Shown here: positions 48,138 to 55,345 of the stretch, piece by piece
Layout: each line of letters begins with the position of its first letter
Numbering within the stretch: position 1 is the first letter of the stretch
From: JBHENC01 sp051000345
Lineage (GTDB): Bacteria; Acidobacteriota; Blastocatellia; Pyrinomonadales; Pyrinomonadaceae
Assembly: GCA_051000345.1 (NCBI GenBank)
Contig: JBPCOJ010000133.1
Coordinates: 1-55,345, forward strand
DNA: 55,345 nt
Direction: 5' to 3'
Translations under genes and position numbers: made by a program
Notes under the pieces: model-generated
Seen by the model: the letters and a program-made list of their open reading frames with translations, nothing else
What the model was told of the DNA's origin: nothing
Database searches by the model: none

Positions 48138-49457
48138 ATGATTAAAGGAAAAGTGCCGCATAGCTTGATCGTAGCGGGGGTTGGATTGCTGCTTGGCTTC
48201 GTCATTATCTATTGGACGGGCCTTAAAGCGAGCGCCGTTACGCACAACATGGACGGCGGCGAAACGGCTTTCACTGAAAGCGATGACGCAAAAGTGTTGC
48301 CCGCTCATTCACAGGTAAATGAAGAAATGGCTTTGTCCGTTTTGCTTGCTGCCTCGCATGTTGCGCTGCCTGTTGACGCTTCGACGCCGCAAAATGCAAA
48401 TGCTGAAAAGCCTGCCGAGCAGGTTTTCAAAAACATTCAGTCGCTCAAAGGACTGCCCGCTTCGCAGCTTTATGCGACGATGAATTTTATGAAGGCGTCG
48501 CTCGGCGTGAAGTGCGATCATTGCCATGTGCGAACGGCGGACGGCAAATGGAACTGGGAAAGCGATGATAAGCGCGAAAAACAATTCACGCGCCGCATGA
48601 TTCAATTAACCGTCGAGTCCAACAAAATCGCCTTTGGCGGCAGAACTCAGGTCAGTTGCTACACCTGTCACAGAGGGAGCACAGACCCTGTCAACATTCC
48701 TATGATTAACATCGCCGCAGAAGACCAGAAGCCGAACGCCGCGACAAGAAAAAACGTCGCTGCACCTGTGAACGCAGAGCATGGCGCATCCGAAGAGTTG
48801 CCGACAATCGATGCGGTACTGAATAAATACGCGGAAGCAGTCGGCAGCAAGCGCGCTATTGAAAATTTCAAAACGCAGTTCGCCAAAGGCACTTACAGCG
48901 AACATCAATTGCCTACTTCGCCGCTGGAAATTTACACCGCCGCTCCGAATAAAATGTTAGCGATTATCACGACGCCGAGAGGCAGGCTTTTTCAGGGTTA
49001 CAACGGCGCGACGGGTTGGACGGGAGACGGTAGGGAAGCGCGCGAATTGAGCGGTGCATCGCTCGCGCAGGTAAAACAACGCGCCGATTTTTACGCAGAT
49101 TGGAAACTCAAGGAACAGTTCGCGCGAATACGCGTTGTTGGAAAAGAGAAAATCAATAATCGTGAAACGTATGTGGCCGCAGGGCGAACCGTAGATAATC
49201 GAACGGAGCGTTTGTACTTCGACGCGCAGACGGGACTTCTGCTGCGCCGCGTCGCCTATACGGAAACGATGGTCGGCATGATCCCGGAGGCGACTGACTA
49301 TGAGGATTACAGGGAAGTAAACGGTGTGAAAATTCCATTCACCAGACGCAACGCGCAACTCGACGGCTTTGAATCTTCAGTGCTGAAGTACACTGAAGTG
49401 AAATTCAATGTGTCGATTGACGACGCAAAATTTAATTTGCCAGCCGCGCAGAAATAA
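48138..49457 (+). CDS. Dihaem cytochrome c (reaction-centre cytochrome-like) fused to a lipid-carrier-like domain
   Basis: A 439-residue exported protein anchored by an N-terminal membrane segment (about 8-26). Residues about 93-200 form a photosynthetic reaction-centre cytochrome c subunit-like domain, with haem sites CDHCH (126-130) and CYTCHRG (174-180) and helix NFMKASLGVKC. Such domains are frequent in non-phototrophic acidobacteria. Residues about 205-439 (LPTIDAVLNKYAEAVGSKRAIENF to the C-terminus) resemble outer-membrane lipoprotein-carrier or sorting beta-sheet domains. I infer a periplasmic electron carrier with a binding domain; no partner oxidase is in the window. Confidence 0.85.
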   Translation: MIKGKVPHSLIVAGVGLLLGFVIIYWTGLKASAVTHNMDGGETAFTESDDAKVLPAHSQVNEEMALSVLLAASHVALPVDASTPQNANAEKPAEQVFKNIQSLKGLPASQLYATMNFMKASLGVKCDHCHVRTADGKWNWESDDKREKQFTRRMIQLTVESNKIAFGGRTQVSCYTCHRGSTDPVNIPMINIAAEDQKPNAATRKNVAAPVNAEHGASEELPTIDAVLNKYAEAVGSKRAIENFKTQFAKGTYSEHQLPTSPLEIYTAAPNKMLAIITTPRGRLFQGYNGATGWTGDGREARELSGASLAQVKQRADFYADWKLKEQFARIRVVGKEKINNRETYVAAGRTVDNRTERLYFDAQTGLLLRRVAYTETMVGMIPEATDYEDYREVNGVKIPFTRRNAQLDGFESSVLKYTEVKFNVSIDDAKFNLPAAQK

Positions 49458-49516
49458 GAGCGCGGCACAAGAATCGTTGATGCTGGCCTCTGTAATGAAA
49501 GGTACTGGACTTAATC

Positions 49517-49638
49517 AATTGCCACTAGCTTCAGCTATTGGACAGCGATGATGAAAATTTATTGGCTTTCGCCGAATGTTTCGGCTAAAGCCAAAATCTT
49601 TTTAACTACATAACTTCCACCTGAAGCTGGAGGCAACT
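49517..49638. repeat. Three-hairpin interspersed repeat, copy 2
   Basis: This has the same layout as 7945-8077 but is more diverged: CCACTAGCTTCAGCTATTGG at 49522-49541 followed by the shared GGACAGC, a central TTGGCTTTCGCCGAA/TTTCGGCTAAAGCCAA hairpin at 49562-49594, and CCACCTGAAGCTGGAGG ending about 49633. The outer arms AATTGCC/GGCAACTT are weaker. It lies between the convergent cytochrome and ABC exporter genes. Confidence 0.75.
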
Positions 49639-49662
49639 TAAAAAACTTTCATTGCAATGCGC

Positions 49663-51516
49663 TCAATCGCCGTACTGTAAACGATTGCCAGGCAGTTCTA
49701 CACTGGCTTGTTCGTTTGTCGATTTGTCTGCGTACTGCAATTTGTAGAGCCGCCAGTAAAGGCCGCGCGCCGTTAAGAGTTCCTGATGCGACCCTTGCTC
49801 GCGTATTTCACCATGATGCAAAACAATGATGCGGTCTGCGCGCTGAATCGTCGAGAGCCTGTGCGCGACGACGAGTGATGTACGCCCGCGCATCACGCGT
49901 TCGATGGCTTGTTGTATGAGTTGCTCCGTCTCCGTGTCAATCGAACTCGTCGCTTCATCCAAGATAAGCAGCGCCGGATTAAAGGCGAGCGCGCGCGCAA
50001 ACGAAATCAGTTGTTTTTGTCCGACGGATAATCCTGCGCCGCGTTCGCGCACTTCCGTTTTATAGCCATCGTGCAGGCGCTCGATAAATTCATCGACGTG
50101 GACTTCGCTTGCCGCCCATCGCACTTGTTCATCGGAGATGTCGGCGCGCCCCAGACGAATGTTGCTTTCGATTGTGCCGCTAAAGAGAAACACGTCCTGC
50201 AAAACGACTGCGAAGTTTTCGCGCAAGGACTCTAAATCCCATTCGCGCACGTCAACGCCGTCCAGCAAAATCCGCCCCTTCTGCACATCGTAAAAGCGCA
50301 TCAATAGATTCGTGATCGTTGTTTTGCCTGATCCCGTGTGTCCGACAAAGGCTGTCGATTGGCCGGGTTCGACGGCGAACGAAACATCTTTGAGCACCCA
50401 TTCCTCATCGTTATAAGCGAACCAGACGTTTTCAAATTCGATGCTTCCTTTGGCGCGGCCTGTTTTCTTCGGCTGTTCCGGCGTCTTGATCGTGATCGGC
50501 AAATCGAGCGTTTTGAAGATACGGTGCGAGGCGACAACCGCCGCTTGCAGCACGTTGTATTTATCGGAGATGTCGCGGATCGGCTGAAACAGTTGCTGCG
50601 AGTATTGTATAAAAGCGACGAGTGCGCCGAGTGATAGAACTGTATTGACGGGCGTGTTGTGCATCACGCGCCAGCCGCCGTACCAGACGATAAGCGAGAT
50701 GCCGAGCGCGCCGATTAAATCGACGAGCGGGAAAAACACCGAGTAATAAAAAATCGTTTCGATGTTGGCGCGGCGATGGTCGTCATTGATCGTGTGAAAC
50801 TCTTCGAGCGAACGCTTCTCCGCATTGAAAATCTGCACTGTCTGCGCGCCCGAAAAATGTTCCTGTAAAAAGGCGTTGATGCGCGCGATGCGCGTGCGCA
50901 CTTGATCGTAGCCGCGCCGCGCGTGCTTGCGAAACCACGTCGTTGCAGCAAACAGAAGCGGCACTGTGACGAGCGTGACAAGGGTTAATTGCCAATCCAT
51001 CCACAGCATGATACCGATGATCGCAAAGATCATCACCACATCGCCGAGCACGTCCGTCACGCCGGACGTAAACATCTCATTGAGCGCATCAACATCCGAC
51101 GTGAGTCTGGTCATAATGCGCCCCACCGGATTGCGGTCATAGTAGGCGACTTCCTGATGCTGCAATTTATCGTAAAGCTCCGCGCGCAGATCGTACATCA
51201 CATGCTGCCCGACGGAATTAAGCAGCACCGCTTGAAAGTAGGAAAGAATGAAAACCGTCAGCCGCACCGCGATGTAAACGAGCACGAACAAATTCAATCC
51301 GTTCGTTTGTCGCGGAATGATGTACCAGTCAATCGCGTACTGCGTGAACTTCGGCTGCAAAATGCCGAGCAGATTCAGCGTCAAGGTGAAGGACAGCGCG
51401 AGATAAAGCGAGCGCATGTACGGCTTCAAGTAACGAAGGAGCCTGCGCGCAATGCGCAGGTCATACGTTTTGCCGATGGCTTCTTCTTCGTGAAATTTTT
51501 GGACAGCAGTGGACAT
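49663..51516 (-). CDS. ABC exporter half-transporter, canonical Walker B subunit
   Basis: A 617-residue type IV ABC exporter half: transmembrane domain about 25-335 with six helices, then an ATPase domain with Walker A GHTGSGKTT, signature LSVGQKQ and Walker B ALLILDEATSSID (catalytic Glu present). The signature Gly is Val (LSVGQ), a deviation that goes with a degenerate ATP site in heterodimers. It follows the partner gene (51604-53346) on the same strand. Substrates could be drugs, lipids or peptides. Confidence 0.92.
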   Translation of the reverse strand: MSTAVQKFHEEEAIGKTYDLRIARRLLRYLKPYMRSLYLALSFTLTLNLLGILQPKFTQYAIDWYIIPRQTNGLNLFVLVYIAVRLTVFILSYFQAVLLNSVGQHVMYDLRAELYDKLQHQEVAYYDRNPVGRIMTRLTSDVDALNEMFTSGVTDVLGDVVMIFAIIGIMLWMDWQLTLVTLVTVPLLFAATTWFRKHARRGYDQVRTRIARINAFLQEHFSGAQTVQIFNAEKRSLEEFHTINDDHRRANIETIFYYSVFFPLVDLIGALGISLIVWYGGWRVMHNTPVNTVLSLGALVAFIQYSQQLFQPIRDISDKYNVLQAAVVASHRIFKTLDLPITIKTPEQPKKTGRAKGSIEFENVWFAYNDEEWVLKDVSFAVEPGQSTAFVGHTGSGKTTITNLLMRFYDVQKGRILLDGVDVREWDLESLRENFAVVLQDVFLFSGTIESNIRLGRADISDEQVRWAASEVHVDEFIERLHDGYKTEVRERGAGLSVGQKQLISFARALAFNPALLILDEATSSIDTETEQLIQQAIERVMRGRTSLVVAHRLSTIQRADRIIVLHHGEIREQGSHQELLTARGLYWRLYKLQYADKSTNEQASVELPGNRLQYGD

Positions 51517-51530
51517 GAAATTCAGATGTT

Positions 51531-51596
51531 AGATGTCAGATGTTAGATATTAGTGCGAGCCTTTAACTAGCATCTAATATCTAGCATCCGACATCT
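51531..51596. repeat. Intergenic inverted pair of AGATGT-type repeats
   Basis: AGATGTCAGATGTTAGATAT (51531-51550) and its near-complement ending CATCCGACATCT (51574-51596) form a long hairpin with two mismatches, each arm made of seven- to eight-base near-repeats. It lies between the two ABC exporter genes. Confidence 0.7.
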
Positions 51597-51603
51597 GTTT
51601 TTG

Positions 51604-53346
51604 TCAGCTTGCCGCAAGTTCTTCTTCAAGCAATTGGCGCTCGTATAAATCTGCGTATTCGCCCTCGCGTGCGAGCAGTTCGTCGTGTGTGCCTTGTTCG
51701 ATAATACGTCCGTGATCGAGCACGCAAATTAAGTCTGCGTCGCGGACGGTAGAGATGCGGTGCGAGATGATCAGGCTCGTGCGGTCGCGCATTACGCCGC
51801 GCAGTTGCCCTAAAATTTTTTCTTCCGTGAAAGTGTCAACCGATGAAAGCGCATCGTCTAGGATCAAGATTTTGGGTTGGCGCATGACGGCGCGGGCAAT
51901 CGCCGTGCGCTGCTTTTGGCCGCCGGAAAGCGTCAGCCCGCGTTCGCCGACCATCGTCTCGAAGCCGTTCGGAAAGCCGCTGATGTCGTCACTAAGGCCA
52001 GCGATTTCCGCTGCCCATTCGATGTCTGCGCGCTCCGGCTTTTCGACGCCGAAGGCGATGTTCGCCGCGAGCCTTTTGCTGTAAAGAAAAGTTTCCTGCG
52101 GCACATAGCCGATTGAGGAACGCAACTGCGCGAGCGTGTAATCGCGCGCTTCGATGTCATCAATGAAAAGCGTTTCGGGCGGCGCTTCCAGAAGGCGCGG
52201 AATGAAATTCATCAAAGTGGATTTGCCGCTGCCCGTGCGCCCGACGAAGGCGACGCTCTGTCCCGCTTCGATCAAAAGATTGATGTCGCGCAGCACGGGT
52301 TCATCTTGTTCGTTGTAGCGAAACGTCAAATTGCGAAACTCGATTTGCCCTTTGATTAGCGGTTGCGGTTTGGCTTCGGGCGCATCTTGAATTGCAGGCT
52401 CGACGGCGAAGACGACGTTCAATCGTTTGAGGCTCGCCGTGCCGCGCTGGTAAAGATTGACGACGTAGCCGAGCGCGATGAGAGGCCAAACCAGCCGCGC
52501 CAGATAAAGATTAAAAGCCGTGAATTCGCCGACGGTAATTTCGCCGCGCACCGCAAGAGGCGCGCCGTACCAGATAATCAACACGAAGCCCAAACCGATT
52601 AGAAATTGCATCAGCGGGCGCATCACCGCGTCGATGCGCACGAGACTTAAGTTGCGCTCGACATATTGCCTGTTCAAATCCTCGAAGGCTTTAATCTCTG
52701 CTCGTTCCTGCGCGTAGGCGCGAACGACTCGCACGCCCGTAAAATTTTCCTGCGCGCGGGCGGAAATCTGCGCGAAGAAATCCTGAATCTTCTCGAAGCG
52801 AATGTGTACCTGCTGCCCGAAATATTTTACGGTCAGGGAAACAAGCGGCATCGTCACTAGAAGTAATAGCGTGAGGCGCACGCTGATTCTGAACATCAGC
52901 GGCAACACGAAGACGACGATGAACACGGTTTGCAGCGTGTACATAATCATCGGCCCGGCGAGTTGGCGCACGGCGGCGAGATCGTTCGTCGCGCGCGCCA
53001 TCAAATCGCCGGTGCGATTGTTTTGATAAAAGGAAAGCGGTTGATCGACGAGATGCGCGTAGAAATCCTGCCGCAGATCGTATTCCACATCGCGCGACAT
53101 GCCGATTAAAATACGCCGCTGTAGAAAAAGAAAAATGCCGCTCACCAAACTAAGCCCGAACGTGGCGAGCGCATAACGCGTCAGCTTCCACCACGTCAAA
53201 TCCTTGCGCAGTTCGTCTATCGCATTCCCGACGATAAGCGGAACGAGCAGCCCGATTGTCACAGAAGCGAGAATGCAAAGAACACCTATGACAAGGGATT
53301 TTTTGTAGGGGCGAAAGTAGCGCGCGAAATTTCTTAGATCGTGCAT
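51604..53346 (-). CDS. ABC exporter half-transporter, degenerate Walker B subunit
   Basis: A 580-residue type IV ABC exporter half from ATG 53346 (MHDLRNFARYFRPYKKSLVIGV); a longer open frame upstream is non-coding sequence. There are six membrane helices, then Walker A GRTGSGKST, signature LSGGQKQR and Walker B ILILDDALSSVD, in which Asp replaces the catalytic Glu. With the LSVGQ partner this reproduces the asymmetry of heterodimeric exporters such as TM287/288 or LmrCD: one consensus and one degenerate ATP site. Upstream of the partner gene, same strand. Confidence 0.92.
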   Translation of the reverse strand: MHDLRNFARYFRPYKKSLVIGVLCILASVTIGLLVPLIVGNAIDELRKDLTWWKLTRYALATFGLSLVSGIFLFLQRRILIGMSRDVEYDLRQDFYAHLVDQPLSFYQNNRTGDLMARATNDLAAVRQLAGPMIMYTLQTVFIVVFVLPLMFRISVRLTLLLLVTMPLVSLTVKYFGQQVHIRFEKIQDFFAQISARAQENFTGVRVVRAYAQERAEIKAFEDLNRQYVERNLSLVRIDAVMRPLMQFLIGLGFVLIIWYGAPLAVRGEITVGEFTAFNLYLARLVWPLIALGYVVNLYQRGTASLKRLNVVFAVEPAIQDAPEAKPQPLIKGQIEFRNLTFRYNEQDEPVLRDINLLIEAGQSVAFVGRTGSGKSTLMNFIPRLLEAPPETLFIDDIEARDYTLAQLRSSIGYVPQETFLYSKRLAANIAFGVEKPERADIEWAAEIAGLSDDISGFPNGFETMVGERGLTLSGGQKQRTAIARAVMRQPKILILDDALSSVDTFTEEKILGQLRGVMRDRTSLIISHRISTVRDADLICVLDHGRIIEQGTHDELLAREGEYADLYERQLLEEELAAS

Positions 53347-53550
53347 AAATGAATCAATCAGCGGGTTGCCGCATCGACAGCGACGATGGCGACAGACAAA
53401 TTCGTGCCGCGCAAAACTCAAGCGAAAGGTCACCACACGCAAACACATATCATGCGCGATTTCGAGCGCAGATGCCACCCGCGAGCGTTGTCTGTAATGA
53501 TTGTTTTGAAGTGTACAGCGGAAACGTGGCGAAAGTATGAAGCAAAAAGA

Positions 53551-53597
53551 GCAGGGAGCGAAGAAGGCACTTGCGCTTTCTTCGCTCCCTGCTTTTT
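53551..53597 (-). terminator. Rho-independent terminator of the diguanylate cyclase gene
   Basis: GCAGGGAGCGAAGAA and TTCTTCGCTCCCTGC form a perfect fifteen-pair stem. On the minus strand it is followed by a TCTTTTTGC run, just after the GGDEF gene stop; on the plus strand it is followed by six Ts. Nothing else is seen in the 278-bp gap 53347-53624. Confidence 0.88.
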
Positions 53598-53624
53598 TAA
53601 TCTTTACTTCCGTGTTGCGGCTTT

Positions 53625-55325
53625 TTACGCGAGCGGCAGGCTGTGCGCGGCTTGCGCCGCTTGCACATCGTTCGCTCCATTGAGGATTTCGCTGATGTCG
53701 TACATGTCGTCGGTTAGCTCGGTTTCGGCTTCGGCGGGAATGGCGACGCGGTTGCGCCCGGAGTGTTTGGCTGTGTAAAGCGCGCGGTCTGCGGTTGTCA
53801 CGAGTTGGTCGCGCGAGGTGGCGTGCAGCGGAAACGTGGCGACGCCGAAGGATGCCGTGATGTATCCGACGCCGGGAACTTCCGTTTTTTCGATGCGCGC
53901 GCGCAAGCGTTCGGCGACGGCGTGCGCGCCTTCGATGCTTGCCTGCGGCAGAATCACAGCGAACTCTTCGCCGCCGTAGCGCGCTGCCGTATCCACGCCG
54001 CGCAATTCTTCGCGCATACACTCGGCGAGCGTGCGCAAGGCGATGTCGCCCGCATCATGCCCGAAATTATCGTTGACGCGCTTGAAGTGGTCTATGTCGA
54101 GCATGATAAGCGATACGGGCTGGCGCATACGCGTCGCCAGATGCAAATCGCGCTCTAACTGCATCTCGAAGGAACGGCGGTTGAAGCAGCCCGTCAAGCC
54201 GTCCGTCAAAGCCTGCTGCTGCATTTGACCGAAGAGACGCGCGTGGTTGACGGCAACCGTGACCTGATCGGCGACGGTGCGCATCAGCAGCACTTCGTTT
54301 TCCTGCCAGATGCGCGTCGAATCGTCGGAGCGCACGAGCAAGACGCCCATAAAGCGTTCGTGGTAGATGAGCGGCACAACGGCGAGCGGGCGAATCTGTT
54401 GCGCTTCCGTGCCTGTGCTTTCGCGCCCGTCGAGCACATAGTTTTTGAAACGCCCTGCGAGACGAACATTATAAGCTTCGAGGTCGCCCATCAACTCTGC
54501 TTCTTCCGCGCCATTGTCGTTGTCTTCCTTGCCGTCGCGGAAATAACAGTTGGTGAGTTGCTTGTTCGCTTCGCCCGTGACGCGCAGCGCGCAGTGTTGA
54601 GCGTTGAGCGCGCGCCCGACTTCGTTGACGGTCGTTTGCAGAATGCTGTCGAGTTCGAGCGAGCTTCGGATAGCGGTGGCGATGCGGTTAATGGCGACTT
54701 CGCGCCCCGCTTGTTCCTGCAAAAGACGCGCGAGCTTTGTCGTCACGGAAACGGTCAATTGAAGCGAGGTCGCCTTCGGCATCGAAGTCCGCACGGCGTC
54801 GGCGAAGGCTGTCGCTTGAAACGGGCGCTCGGCTGTCACGCGCGCCATTAAATATTCGAGCGCGGAATAAACTATGTCCGGCTCGAACGTCCATATTACT
54901 GCGTCGCCGCCGCCCTCCGTGCCGTCCTCATCCGTGTCGCGGACAGATGCCAGCAAAGCGGAAAAGCGCGCGTCCGCAATCACGACGAAACGCTCGTAGC
55001 CTTTGTCCTGCTCGGTTCGTTTAAGGAGTATCGGTTCACGGTCTTGATCGTTGGTGCGCAAAGGCAGTTCGTTGAGCGCGTCGCCGGGCGAAACGAAAAA
55101 GAATGCCTTGTGAGCCGCGCGCCCGATTTCGCGCACTCGCGCAAGATCGCGCATAGAGCGTTCGGCGACCAGCGGCAGGCTTTCGACCATCAGCGCCGCC
55201 AGATTATTTTCAAGCACTACGTCTTCAAAATAACGATGAAGCTGGGCAATGGTCTGCTCTGCGCAGCGGACGGAAGTAAGCTGGCGGGGGTGTTGAACGA
55301 GCAGTGCGTGATAAAGAGAGTGCAT
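53625..55325 (-). CDS. Diguanylate cyclase with DICT-like and GAF sensory domains
   Basis: At least 566 residues; the frame is still open at the window edge, so the true start may lie outside. Residues about 1-170 resemble a DICT sensory domain (ERFVVIADARFSALLAS and VIWTFEPDIVYSALEYL). Residues about 205-370 are a GAF domain (RIATAIRSSLELDSILQTTVNEVGRAL and on). The C-terminus is a GGDEF domain with DGLTGCFNRRSFE, LDIDHFKRVND and the active site GGEEF. An RxxD inhibitory site (RGVD) lies five residues before GGEEF. It would make c-di-GMP from two GTP and may feed the PilZ protein in this window. Confidence 0.92.
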   Translation of the reverse strand: MHSLYHALLVQHPRQLTSVRCAEQTIAQLHRYFEDVVLENNLAALMVESLPLVAERSMRDLARVREIGRAAHKAFFFVSPGDALNELPLRTNDQDREPILLKRTEQDKGYERFVVIADARFSALLASVRDTDEDGTEGGGDAVIWTFEPDIVYSALEYLMARVTAERPFQATAFADAVRTSMPKATSLQLTVSVTTKLARLLQEQAGREVAINRIATAIRSSLELDSILQTTVNEVGRALNAQHCALRVTGEANKQLTNCYFRDGKEDNDNGAEEAELMGDLEAYNVRLAGRFKNYVLDGRESTGTEAQQIRPLAVVPLIYHERFMGVLLVRSDDSTRIWQENEVLLMRTVADQVTVAVNHARLFGQMQQQALTDGLTGCFNRRSFEMQLERDLHLATRMRQPVSLIMLDIDHFKRVNDNFGHDAGDIALRTLAECMREELRGVDTAARYGGEEFAVILPQASIEGAHAVAERLRARIEKTEVPGVGYITASFGVATFPLHATSRDQLVTTADRALYTAKHSGRNRVAIPAEAETELTDDMYDISEILNGANDVQAAQAAHSLPLA

Positions 55326-55345
55326 GTGCGTTAGCGGTGAGGAGC

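Noticed and set aside
53347..54021. N-terminal extension of the second ABC exporter frame up to 54021
   Set aside because: It is Arg-rich, antisense-like sequence overlapping the GGDEF gene and a strong terminator. The real start is the ATG at 53346, at the family's usual N-terminus.
1..55345. tRNA, rRNA, tmRNA or other standard RNA genes
   Set aside because: All longer gaps were read on both strands; no cloverleaf or conserved rRNA sequence was found. A covariance scan would be the decisive test.

Overview
This 55.3 kb window looks like the chromosome of a free-living, Gram-negative-type heterotroph, most likely an acidobacterium of the Blastocatellia/Pyrinomonas kind. The grounds are indirect: the protein style and mix (an S9 dipeptidyl-type peptidase, a reaction-centre-type dihaem cytochrome c fused to a lipid-carrier-like domain, a bacterial deoxyhypusine synthase homologue, a CsbD/YflT-like stress protein), an LptE-like protein implying an outer membrane, and moderately high GC with GCG-rich codons. 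No rRNA or tRNA gene was seen, so the phylum is an inference.

Layout. 1-11 kb: mixed metabolic and envelope genes (FAD oxidoreductase, Bcp peroxiredoxin, M15-like peptidase, PHP protein, Dabb and SRPBCC proteins, S9 peptidase, aromatic amino acid decarboxylase, PilZ protein, CsbD/YflT-like protein). An IS903-like MITE and a three-hairpin interspersed repeat lie in the gaps. 11.3-14.8 kb: two APC amino acid permeases behind a promoter with a long leader. 14.9-25.4 kb: an arginine regulon, argH divergent from argR-argG-(P-loop protein)-argC-(VOC)-argD-(membrane protein)-argF'-argB. The carbamoyltransferase is of the N-acyl-ornithine type. No classical N-acetylglutamate synthase is present, and an unassigned P-loop protein sits between argG and argC. 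25.5-29.4 kb: the widely conserved order tilS-hpt-ftsH. 29.4-32.2 kb: a lower-GC restriction-modification island (ParB-like protein, D12 adenine methylase, PD-(D/E)XK endonuclease). 32.3-35.9 kb: folP, lptE-holA, a DUF4240 protein and rpsT. 36.1-40.0 kb: phoH-ybeY-corC, with phoH split by a class 3 intein. 40.1-43.9 kb: a DUF2442/DUF4160 pair, a deoxyhypusine synthase homologue split by a second intein, a YkgJ-type protein and an LSM-like small protein. 43.9-49.5 kb: an NlpC/P60 hydrolase, a large unknown protein, a lytic-transglycosylase-like protein and the cytochrome fusion. 49.6-55.3 kb: a heterodimeric ABC exporter pair and a DICT-GAF-GGDEF diguanylate cyclase reaching the window edge.

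The most notable points are: (1) two unrelated inteins within 6 kb, one carrying the complete Trp-Cys-Thr signature of class 3 and the other carrying a tandem-repeat region plus Fis-like helix-turn-helix where a nuclease would be expected; (2) an arginine operon with a candidate non-canonical first-step acyltransferase and a carbamoyltransferase whose specificity residue is Thr; (3) several kinds of intergenic palindromic repeats, including a MITE with a perfect 9-bp target duplication.
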